This document shows positions 1-6,079 of a stretch of 11,755 bases of DNA, in pieces. Below the pieces are notes generated by a model that saw only the letters and a program-made list of their open reading frames with translations, made no database searches and was not told the origin of the DNA. Each line of letters starts with the position of its first letter. The stretch's first letter is position 1. The position numbers were made by a program, and so were the translations under genes. The DNA lies in NCBI GenBank assembly GCA_031279915.1, contig JAITHO010000225.1:1-11755 (forward strand). The letters are read 5' to 3'. The stretch is from Tannerellaceae bacterium (GTDB lineage Bacteria > Bacteroidota > Bacteroidia > Bacteroidales > Tannerellaceae).

Positions 1-194
1 AGTGAAACCCCCACCACAACATACCGGCAAATCCCACGCCGAGTGAAACCCCCACCACAACATATACCCAAATCCCACGCCGAGTGAAACCTCCAAAACG
101 TTTTTCCGGCAAATCCCACGGCGAGTGAAACCTCCAAAACGTTTTTCCGGCAAATCCCACGCCATGTGAAACCTCCAAAACGTTTTTTTTTCCA

Positions 195-253
195 ATCCCA
201 CGGCGAGGGAAAACGCCACCACAATGTTTTGGAGCTTTCCCTCGCCGTGGGAT
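195..253. repeat. Perfect 18-bp inverted repeat where the array flips
   Basis: The arm at 195-212 (ATCCCACGGCGAGGGAAA) is exactly complementary to 236-253, with 23 nt between them. The arms contain two neighbouring A motifs in opposite orientation, and the intervening stretch holds a degraded B motif around 224. A long hairpin could form in DNA or in RNA from either strand. It marks the point where the direct repeats on the left give way to inverted arrangement. It lacks a clean downstream T-run, so I do not call it a terminator. Confidence 0.85.
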
Positions 254-404
254 CTATACATTTTTCCCACTTTTCGGGTTCCAGAGCCGTGAGAGCCCCC
301 CAAAACAAAGTTTTGGAGCCCTCCCACGCCGAGGGAGCCGACAATTTTGCCCGATTCTTTGAATATCTCAGCGTGGGACAGGGGTAAAATAAAGTTTTGG
401 CCCA

Positions 405-463
405 ATCCCACGCCGAGGGATTCCCAACTTTTTTTGTTTTGGAGGTTTCCCACGCCGTGGGAT
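405..463. repeat. Imperfect inverted repeat inside the array
   Basis: The arms 405-422 and 446-463 match in 14 of 18 positions as an inverted repeat. The right arm ends in a fully symmetric A motif (449-462 region) and the loop holds a B-type dyad: CCCAAC at 423-428 against GTTTTGG at 436-442. It repeats the architecture of the 195-253 element about five units further along. Confidence 0.7.
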
Positions 464-489
464 CCGGCAGAAATGTTGATTTAGACTTT

Positions 490-541
490 CCCACGCCGAG
501 GATTTTGAAAGAAAAAAAGTAACGGAAATCCTCCGCGTGGG
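490..541. repeat. 16-bp inverted repeat at the right end of the array
   Basis: CCCACGCCGAGGATTT at 490-505 pairs with 526-541 in 15 of 16 positions; the 20-nt loop is purine-rich. It is the last recognisable pair of A motifs before the array fades, and it lies about 130 nt beyond the end of the minus-strand operon. It could therefore be part of that operon's 3' untranslated region. Confidence 0.75.
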
Positions 542-591
542 ATTTGAAGGGAAAAAATAAGGTCGTTTGGCTTGCTAAAACTGTTGCGAAA

Positions 592-654
592 GCAATTCCC
601 TTCCTTCGGAGGGGCGCCCGCAGGGTGGGGTGGCGAGGCCCAATCTCAACCACC
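592..654. repeat. GC-rich triple-hairpin element after the operon
   Basis: Three adjacent small hairpins are visible. Arms 598-604 and 608-614 form a 7-bp stem with one G-T pair and a TTC loop. CGCCC 615-619 pairs with GGGTG 623-627. GGTGG 629-633 pairs with CCACC 650-654, with an inner GAG/CTC pair. The overall look, a CCTTCGGAGGGG hairpin followed by a CCCGCAGGG-type hairpin and GGGGTGG, resembles short interspersed intergenic repeats I recall from Bacteroidetes genomes, but that resemblance is from memory and not tested. It sits 18 nt after the stop codon of the last operon gene. Confidence 0.55.
598..614 (-). terminator. Candidate terminator hairpin of the dnaN-rlmB operon
   Basis: Read on the minus strand this is CCCCTCC-GAA-GGAAGGG followed by AATTGCTTTCG, about 60 nt after the rlmB-like stop codon. 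The stem is strong, but the following stretch is only partly T-rich, so intrinsic termination here would be weak. It may instead be just one hairpin of the surrounding repeat element, with transcription ending further left in the palindrome array. Confidence 0.35.
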
Positions 655-672
655 GCTATCCACAAAGGCGCT

Positions 673-1419
673 TTACTTCATCAACTTGCGTTGGCGCACA
701 ACTTCGTACATCAAAACCGAGGCGGCAACCGATACATTGAGCGACTGGATGCTGCCGTATACCGGAATCCTGACCCGACGGTCGGCCATGCGGAGGTGGG
801 CCGCCGCAATGCCCTCGTCTTCCGATCCCAGGAGGAGGGCAACGGGCGAATGACCCAGATCGAGGCTGGTATGCAGCTCAGAAGCGCCCTCCGATGCGGC
901 AACCACCATCACCCCATGGTCGTGAAGCATGCGAATAGCCTCGGCGATGCCTGCCTCCCGACATACAGGCAACGAAAGCAATGCGCCGGCCGAGGTTTTC
1001 ACCGCGTCGGCGCTAATGGCAGCGCTTCCTCGAGCAGGGATAACCAGAGCGTCGACGCCGGCGCACTCGCAACTGCGGGCTATCGCGCCGAAGTTTCGCA
1101 CGTCGGTAACTCCGTCGAGCATAACAACGAAGGGGCTGCGGCCCTCTTCATATACAAATGGCAAAATATCCTCCAGGCGTTGGTACGGAACAACTTGGAG
1201 GTAGGCAATCACTCCCTGGTGATTCTTCGAAGTGATGCGATTGAGGCGTTCAACGGGCACGCGCCTCACTACAATGTTCCTGTCCTGCACGGCCGCCAGC
1301 AGTTCCTTGGCCAAATCGCTTTGGAGTTCGCGGCGGATGTAGATGGTATCAATCTCGCGGTCGCTTCGGATGGCTTCCATCACGGCGTGGAGGCCGAAAA
1401 TCATGCTGCTGTCTTTCAT
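673..1419 (-). CDS. rlmB: TrmH/RlmB-family 23S rRNA 2'-O-ribose methyltransferase
   Basis: This 248-residue SpoU/TrmH (SPOUT) enzyme is predicted to transfer a methyl group from S-adenosylmethionine to a ribose 2'-OH, most likely of the RlmB-type guanosine in the 23S rRNA peptidyl-transferase region. The N-terminal ~75 residues match the RlmB substrate-binding domain (FGLHAVMEAI near 8-17, NHQGVIA 66-72). The catalytic half shows all three SPOUT motifs: N109..G111..R115 in NFGAIAR, the cofactor loop LLGSEDEGI (196-204, E200), and SLNVSVA (226-232, N228), part of the trefoil knot. Length is normal for the family. Its ATG overlaps the recN stop as ATGA, implying translational coupling, and it is the last gene of the minus-strand operon. 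RlmB is preferred over tRNA-specific TrmH because of the N-terminal domain, but the exact target nucleotide is inferred. Confidence 0.9.
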   Translation of the reverse strand: MKDSSMIFGLHAVMEAIRSDREIDTIYIRRELQSDLAKELLAAVQDRNIVVRRVPVERLNRITSKNHQGVIAYLQVVPYQRLEDILPFVYEEGRSPFVVMLDGVTDVRNFGAIARSCECAGVDALVIPARGSAAISADAVKTSAGALLSLPVCREAGIAEAIRMLHDHGVMVVAASEGASELHTSLDLGHSPVALLLGSEDEGIAAAHLRMADRRVRIPVYGSIQSLNVSVAASVLMYEVVRQRKLMK

Positions 1420-3083
1420 AGCTTGGCAGGTTTTAGCAGATCGCGAGCGTTGGCGATGGATGCCTCAGTGAGGCTAGCTCCGCTCAACATTCGGGCTATC
1501 TCCATCACCCGCTCCTCGCCCTCCAGCAGGCGCACTTGGGTTAGAGTTTGCTGTGGGCTATCCTCCTTGTAAACAAAATAGTGCTCATTACCCTTCGAGG
1601 CAATCTGGGGGAGATGCGTGATAGCCACAACCTGCATCGTTTGGCCCAGTTGCTGCATTATAACGCCCATTTTATCGGCAATGTCGCCCGACACCCCAGT
1701 GTCAACCTCGTCAAATATTATCGCAGGAAGAGCCGTCGAACCTGCAATCATGGCCTTCACGCACAGCATAAGCCGAGAAATCTCGCCGCCGGAGGCCGTT
1801 TGCGCCACCCGCTCCAGCTCGCCGGTTTTGTGGGCCGAGAACATGAAGCGCACATCGTCAATCCCATCCTCATCGGGCTCCTGCTTAGCCGGCAGCTCAA
1901 CGCGGAAGCGCGTGTTGGGCATCCCCAACTGCGATACATTGGCCACCAGCTCGATTGCGACCCTCTCCGCCGCCGAGGCTCTCCGCAGATGCAGCTCCTC
2001 GGCCGCTTGCCTCACCTCGAGAGCCGCCGCCTCAGCTTTTTTGCGAATCTCCTCAATCTGATCTTCAAAGGATTCAATGTCTGTAAGCTTAGCGCGATAC
2101 GAGTCGCGGAGCTCTATAAGTGCGCCGACGTTCGGAAGCCGATGTTTTTGCTGCAAAGTATATAGGGTGTCGAGCCTCTTGTTGATCCATTCGAGCCGTT
2201 CAGGATCAAACTCGATATCCTCCGCGCGATAACTGGCATCCGAAGCCAAGTCCTTGAGGTCGATGAAGGCCGAATTGAGCCGTTCAACCATTTCGTTAGC
2301 CTCCGGCATGAATCGTCGGAGCGACTCGGCAGCATTGAGGGCGTCTTTGATGAAGATAAGCGCTCCCGTTTCGTCGCCGTTAAGCTGCTGTCCGATTCTA
2401 TACATAGCCGACTTAATATCCTCGGCATTAGCCAGGATGGCGAGCTCCTCCTCCAGTTCATTCGGCTCGTCGATCGACAGTTTAGCCTCCTCCAGTTGTT
2501 CCAGTTGATACCTCACGTACTCCTCGTCCTGCTTAGCCTGATTCGATCGGGCAATCAGATCGGCGAGCTCCTTCTTCAGCCCTGTCCATTGGCCGTAAAG
2601 CTTGCGATATGCCTTGAGAGACGGCTCGTTCTGAGCCATCACATCAACAACCTTCAGCTGGAATTTAGTGTCGGCAAGTAGCAGATTCTGGTGCTGAGAG
2701 TGGATATCAATCAATCGGTTGCCCAGCTCCTTGAGAGCATTCAGCGATGCAGGCGAGTCGTTCACATAAGCCCGGCTCTTTCCCGAAGCGAAGAGTTCGC
2801 GGCGCAGTATGCAAGTGTCGGGATCGTACTCCAGCTCGTTTTCGGCGAAAAACTCCTCGAGCTCAAATTTGGATACATTGAAAGCGGCCTCTATCACGCA
2901 GCGCTCTTCCCCGCTTTTAACGCTCCGAGTGTCGGCCCTCTGCCCCAGAGCCAAAGCGAGAGCTCCGAGGATGATCGACTTGCCGGCCCCCGTCTCCCCC
3001 GTAATGACGGTAAAGGAGTCATTGAAGCGGATGTCGAGCAAGTCAATAAGAACAAAGTTTTGTATGAACAATGATTTCAGCAT
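1416..3083 (-). CDS. recN: DNA repair ATPase RecN (SMC-like)
   Basis: RecN is a cytoplasmic SMC-like ATPase that acts early in double-strand-break repair, holding DNA ends or sister duplexes together for RecA-dependent recombination. The 555-residue product has the whole family layout: N-terminal nucleotide-binding half with Walker A GETGAGKS (29-36) and the RecN-typical DIHSQHQN (126-133), a central charged helical region (~155-375) suited to an antiparallel coiled coil, then the C-terminal half with signature SGGEISR (431-437), Walker B AIIFDEVDTG (454-463, E459 as catalytic glutamate) and switch histidine H490 in THLPQ. The start gives MLKSLFIQNF, exactly where RecN proteins begin. It lies 16 nt after the DUF4835 gene and overlaps the next gene by 4 nt. 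I see no LexA-type box in front of it; expression probably follows the operon. Confidence 0.97.
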   Translation of the reverse strand: MLKSLFIQNFVLIDLLDIRFNDSFTVITGETGAGKSIILGALALALGQRADTRSVKSGEERCVIEAAFNVSKFELEEFFAENELEYDPDTCILRRELFASGKSRAYVNDSPASLNALKELGNRLIDIHSQHQNLLLADTKFQLKVVDVMAQNEPSLKAYRKLYGQWTGLKKELADLIARSNQAKQDEEYVRYQLEQLEEAKLSIDEPNELEEELAILANAEDIKSAMYRIGQQLNGDETGALIFIKDALNAAESLRRFMPEANEMVERLNSAFIDLKDLASDASYRAEDIEFDPERLEWINKRLDTLYTLQQKHRLPNVGALIELRDSYRAKLTDIESFEDQIEEIRKKAEAAALEVRQAAEELHLRRASAAERVAIELVANVSQLGMPNTRFRVELPAKQEPDEDGIDDVRFMFSAHKTGELERVAQTASGGEISRLMLCVKAMIAGSTALPAIIFDEVDTGVSGDIADKMGVIMQQLGQTMQVVAITHLPQIASKGNEHYFVYKEDSPQQTLTQVRLLEGEERVMEIARMLSGASLTEASIANARDLLKPAKL

Positions 3084-3099
3084 AATTATTGTGTGGATA

Positions 3100-4017
3100 T
3101 TATCGGTTCAAAGCATCGAGCTTTGAAGAGTATGAGGGATATATATTAGAGAGCAATTTAACGCCGGCCTGCTTTTCCTGCATATTGGCCTTGGAGTATA
3201 GAGCAACAATCTCGTCGAGCTTAGCGTCGGCAAACATTTGGAGGAGAACCGACGAAGGCCGTGCGCTTCTATACTGCTCCAGGGCCGGCAGAGCCTCGAT
3301 GATTGTTGTCCTCCCTCGGTCAGCATTAGCCGCCATCTCATCGAGTCCTTTGCGATGATACGCGTACCAAAGCTCGCGGAAAGGCTCGGCTTGATTCTCC
3401 GTCAGAGCTGTAATGACAGCATGTCTGTTGCGGTTGTTCTCAAAGGCCTTCCATCCGTTCCATCCCGGCTGCGATTGCGTTAGATTGACGATCTGCAGGG
3501 CTTGCTGGAAAAATGCAGAGCCTCCTTTGGGCGAGAAGCTCTCGAAATCCAATCCAAGTATTATATATATGTAGTAGACGAGCGTTGCTGTCAGATTATT
3601 CTCCAGCGTATTCTCCGTGTAGTCCAAGGGCGAGAACTCCACGTACTCAAAGTCCAGCTGCCGATCCTGAAAGTTCAGCAGCGTGGTTGTGTAGCTCGAG
3701 TTGTATACCGGTCGTCGCGCCTGAACCTGGAGATCGGTCTTATACATATTGCCTGAATGTTCGTTGAGGGTGAGCGTGAACGTTGCGTCAATCCTTTCGT
3801 TGGGAGCGATGGTGGCATCCGTCCATCGTCGATTGTTAGCAAACTCCGTCAGAGCGTTCTGCAGCGCCGTATAGACCTGCTTATTCGTTCCCTGTATCTT
3901 ATCGCTGTTGATGATGATGCGCATATTCATCTCCTGGGCATCGGCTACGGATGGATAGAGTATGCATCCGCAGAGGATAAGGCATAGCAATAGTGATGTG
4001 ATTCGCAATCCTGTCAT
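3100..4017 (-). CDS. Exported DUF4835 family protein
   Basis: This 305-residue protein has a signal peptide: a charged N-terminus, a hydrophobic run at about 7-20 and a plausible signal-peptidase I site after ADA (25-27). A competing reading is a lipoprotein anchored at C18 (LCGC), though the -2 cysteine is atypical for a lipobox. The body matches what I know of DUF4835, a Bacteroidetes-restricted family: FEYVEFSPLDYTENTLENNL (123-142), YYIYIILGLDFESFSP (148-163), a GWKAFENNRNR stretch (188-198) and PFRELWYAYHRKGLD (212-226). Molecular function is not established to my knowledge; some databases label the family as a type IX secretion protein (PorD), a label recalled and not verified here. Its ATG overlaps the coaBC stop as ATGA, and recN follows after 16 nt, so it is co-expressed with cytoplasmic housekeeping enzymes despite being exported. 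Confidence 0.85.
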   Translation of the reverse strand: MTGLRITSLLLCLILCGCILYPSVADAQEMNMRIIINSDKIQGTNKQVYTALQNALTEFANNRRWTDATIAPNERIDATFTLTLNEHSGNMYKTDLQVQARRPVYNSSYTTTLLNFQDRQLDFEYVEFSPLDYTENTLENNLTATLVYYIYIILGLDFESFSPKGGSAFFQQALQIVNLTQSQPGWNGWKAFENNRNRHAVITALTENQAEPFRELWYAYHRKGLDEMAANADRGRTTIIEALPALEQYRSARPSSVLLQMFADAKLDEIVALYSKANMQEKQAGVKLLSNIYPSYSSKLDALNR

Positions 4018-5216
4018 GGGAGTCGTGTTATTAGTTCGTTGATAATATCGGCAGCGGCCTCTTGCTTGCTCTTGAGGGGGAAGGCTCGGCAGATGCCGTT
4101 GGAGTCAATGATTGTGATGCGGTTGGTATCGACGCCAAATCCTGCATCGAGCTCGTTCGCCGGATTCAGAGCGATGAAGTCGAAGTTTTTCCGCTTCAGC
4201 TTGGCGGATGCATGAGCGATTCCGTCGGATGTTTCCAATGCAAAGCCGGCGACGATCTGCCCGCTACGCTTGAGAGCTCCTATTGATGCGGCAATGTCGG
4301 GGTTGGGAGTGAGATGCAGTATCATCTCCGAACTATCCTCGCGCTTGATCTTCTCCTCAGCGATAGTTGCCGGACGGAAATCGGCCACTGCAGCGCAGAG
4401 TATAGCCGCATCGGATGAGGGAAAGCTCTCCATGGCAGCGGCATGCATCTCCCGAGCCGACTCAACGTCTATCCTGCGTATCTGAGGGTGCGATGTGCGG
4501 AGCGATACCGGCCCGGCGATCAAAGTAACCTCTGCCCCTCGCTCCGCACAGCCTTCGGCAATGGCAAAGCCCATCTTCCCCGAAGAGAAATTACCCACGA
4601 AGCGTACCGGATCTATCCTCTCAAAGGTTGGCCCTGCTGTCACAAGGATCTTCCTTCCATGCAATGCCGATCGCATGGCGAAGTGGTTCTTCAGGGCAGC
4701 GATTATAGCCTCCGGCTCCTCCATCCGTCCTTTGCCGACCAGCCCGCTTGCAAGCTCGCCGCTCGCCGGCTCGATGATGATGTTCCCATACGAGCGTATC
4801 CTTTGCAGATTGCTCTGCGTTGCCGGATGCGCATACATGTCGAGATCCATAGCCGGAGCCAGCAGCACGGGAGCTTTGCATGAGAGGTAGGTAGTGACCA
4901 GCATATTATCGGCTATCCCATTGGCCATCTTGCCTATCGTCGATGCCGTTGCGGGAGCGATCAGCATGGCATCAGCCCATAGCCCCAAGTCGACATGGCT
5001 GTTCCACGTTCCATCTTTGCCGGCAAAGAATTCGCTTACTACCGCCTTGCGGCTGAGGGTCGACAGGCTTAGCGGAGCGATAAATTCCTTGGCGGCGGGA
5101 GTCATCACCACTTGCGCTTCGGCGCCATCTCTTATAAGCAAACGAAGCAGCGCTGCGGCTTTATATGCTGCAATGCTGCCTGTAATTCCAAGTATGATTT
5201 TCTTATTGTTCAACAT
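4014..5216 (-). CDS. coaBC: Bifunctional CoaBC: phosphopantothenoylcysteine synthase/decarboxylase
   Basis: CoaBC carries out two consecutive steps of coenzyme A synthesis: CTP-dependent joining of 4'-phosphopantothenate to cysteine (CoaB, C-terminal) and FMN-dependent decarboxylation to 4'-phosphopantetheine (CoaC, N-terminal). The 400-residue protein shows the flavoprotein fold start ITGSIAAYK (11-19), catalytic H74 in [10 protein letters not shown], and PAMDLDMY (121-128) where the classical motif is PxMNxxMW. The substrate-clamp segment is [12 protein letters not shown] (154-165), with serine where E. coli has its active-site cysteine. The CoaB half has [14 protein letters not shown] (193-206), N209 and SSGKMG (211-216), AAVADFRP (275-282), KIKR with K289, and AGFGVDTN (358-365). 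These substitutions appear lineage-typical from memory of other Bacteroidetes sequences. The gene is separated from the upstream exonuclease by 78 nt, the largest gap in the operon. Confidence 0.97.
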   Translation of the reverse strand: MLNNKKIILGITGSIAAYKAAALLRLLIRDGAEAQVVMTPAAKEFIAPLSLSTLSRKAVVSEFFAGKDGTWNSHVDLGLWADAMLIAPATASTIGKMANGIADNMLVTTYLSCKAPVLLAPAMDLDMYAHPATQSNLQRIRSYGNIIIEPASGELASGLVGKGRMEEPEAIIAALKNHFAMRSALHGRKILVTAGPTFERIDPVRFVGNFSSGKMGFAIAEGCAERGAEVTLIAGPVSLRTSHPQIRRIDVESAREMHAAAMESFPSSDAAILCAAVADFRPATIAEEKIKREDSSEMILHLTPNPDIAASIGALKRSGQIVAGFALETSDGIAHASAKLKRKNFDFIALNPANELDAGFGVDTNRITIIDSNGICRAFPLKSKQEAAADIINELITRLP

Positions 5217-5268
5217 ATATGCTTAACGCATTGCCCCCGATCTTTATTATAAGGAGGTGGGGCTTCAT
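5203..5268 (-). other. Possible 21-codon leader ORF overlapping the coaBC start
   Basis: In the 78-nt gap between the exonuclease gene and coaBC an ATG at 5268-5266 opens a frame that ends at TAA 5205-5203, inside coaBC codons 1-5 in another frame. The peptide contains LLIIKIGGNAL, a pattern like the first strand and glycine loop of amino-acid kinases, but it is too short to be such an enzyme. It could be a leader that couples translation into coaBC, a relic, or chance. A short GAGCAG/CTGCTC stem (5269-5274 with 5281-5286) stands just in front of its start. Confidence 0.2.
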
Positions 5269-5294
5269 GAGCAGTCGGGCCTGCTCTTGCTGCC

Positions 5295-6065
5295 TCACTT
5301 GGCGTTGAAGCCTCTTAGTTTGATTTTGGTGAACACCTGCTTGGTGTTGAGGGTGAAATCCCCCTTCATTATCCAGTCGTAATAACCCGTGTCAGATTTC
5401 AGAACGTTGGTAGCCAGCTCTCCTTTGTACTTGCCGAAGTTGATCACCTCTTCTCCTTTGCTGTTATATATGAGCCGCCCTGCAAAGTCTGCATTATTAT
5501 TATAGCTGGAGTAGGCGGCCAGGTAGTTGATGTCGTTTTGCAGGTCAGGATAGCGGTCGAGCTGTGCTTTGAGTATTTCGTATGTTGCTTTTGTATCGGC
5601 TTCGGCGGAATGGGCGTTTTGCAGCTCTTTGTCGCAGTAGAATTTATAGGCGGCTCCGAGTGTTCGCAGCTCTTTCTTATGGAAGATGGTTTGTACGTCA
5701 ACAAATTTGCGCCGGTTCAGGTCGATGTCTATCTCGGCTCGCAGGAATTCTTCGGCCAGCATCGGTATATCAAAGCGGTTGGAGTTGAATCCTGCGAGGT
5801 CGCAGCCTTCTATCTGCACGGCGAGCGACTTGGCTATTTCGCGGAATGTGGGGCAGTCTTTAACGTCGTCGTCGGTTATGCCGTGAATGGCGGTGGCTTC
5901 CTGCGGTATTGGTATGCAGGGATTGATGCGCTTGGTTTTCGACTCTTCTTTCCCGTTAGGATAAACTTTTACGTATGATATTTCAACGATGCGGTCTTTT
6001 ACGAGGTTTATGCCTGTCGTTTCAAGATCGAAGAACACCAGCGCATTTTTGAGGTTGAGCTGCAT
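5295..6065 (-). CDS. DEDDh 3'-5' exonuclease, DNA polymerase III epsilon-like
   Basis: The 256-residue protein is a DnaQ-superfamily exonuclease that would remove nucleotides from 3' ends using two metal ions, for proofreading or repair. The exonuclease domain spans roughly 8-170: Exo I FFDLETTG (11-18; D13 and E15), Exo II around NRFDIPML (96-103; D99), and Exo III HSAEAD (152-157; H152 and D157), the DEDDh form. A separate C-terminal segment (~205-252), with INFGKYKGE (208-216) and YYDWIMKGDF (228-237), resembles the small domain found after exonuclease X-type cores. It lies 14 nt after dnaN, which suggests it works with the sliding clamp, but whether it is the replicative proofreading subunit or a stand-alone repair nuclease is not decided by sequence. 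It is much shorter than the Gram-positive polymerase PolC and has no polymerase domain. Confidence 0.9.
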   Translation of the reverse strand: MQLNLKNALVFFDLETTGINLVKDRIVEISYVKVYPNGKEESKTKRINPCIPIPQEATAIHGITDDDVKDCPTFREIAKSLAVQIEGCDLAGFNSNRFDIPMLAEEFLRAEIDIDLNRRKFVDVQTIFHKKELRTLGAAYKFYCDKELQNAHSAEADTKATYEILKAQLDRYPDLQNDINYLAAYSSYNNNADFAGRLIYNSKGEEVINFGKYKGELATNVLKSDTGYYDWIMKGDFTLNTKQVFTKIKLRGFNAK

Positions 6066-6079
6066 CTGAGCGCGCTTTA

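Larger units (their letters stand above)
1..545. repeat. ~41-bp period array of alternating palindromes
   Basis: Thirteen consecutive units can be read, with boundaries at 1, 42, 83, 124, 165, 206, 248, 290, 332, 374, 415, 458, 499 and 538, giving lengths of 39-43 bp, mostly 41 or 42. Each boundary carries motif A, a hyphenated palindrome close to TCCCACGCCGTGGGA; many copies have a single A-A or T-T mismatch in the arms. Midway between A motifs several units carry motif B, CCAAAAC-n-GTTTTGG or AAAACGTTTT (clear near 99, 140, 181, 308, 392 and 433). Units 1-5 are near-identical direct repeats in two subtypes (CCCCCACCACAAC or CCTCCAAAACG); from 206 on, spacing is kept but sequence diverges and motif orientation flips. 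I see no protein: a short plus-strand frame at 166-387 is simply repeat sequence. The array is cut by the window start. Function unknown; candidates are a phased protein-binding array, a structured 3' transcript or a minisatellite. Confidence 0.9.

Noticed and set aside
166..387. Plus-strand open frame of 73 codons
   Set aside because: It consists of array repeats; its composition follows the 41-bp period, with no domain or start context.
1..545. CRISPR array (short palindromic repeats at even spacing with ~26-bp spacers)
   Set aside because: The conserved core is only ~15 bp and changes orientation, the first units share nearly identical spacers, the intervening DNA has its own dyads, and no cas gene is nearby.
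544..1572. Long plus-strand open frame of 342 codons
   Set aside because: It is antisense to the rlmB-like gene and the end of recN, whose catalytic motifs are intact; the plus-strand product has no recognisable domain.
1548..2165. Plus-strand open frame of about 205 codons
   Set aside because: It lies opposite the conserved ATPase part of recN and shows no family features.
5249..5308. Plus-strand 13-codon peptide MSSRACSCCLTWR behind a perfect AAGGAGG
   Set aside because: Bacteroidetes rarely rely on Shine-Dalgarno signals, the frame runs into the 3' end of an opposite gene and no plus-strand promoter is seen.
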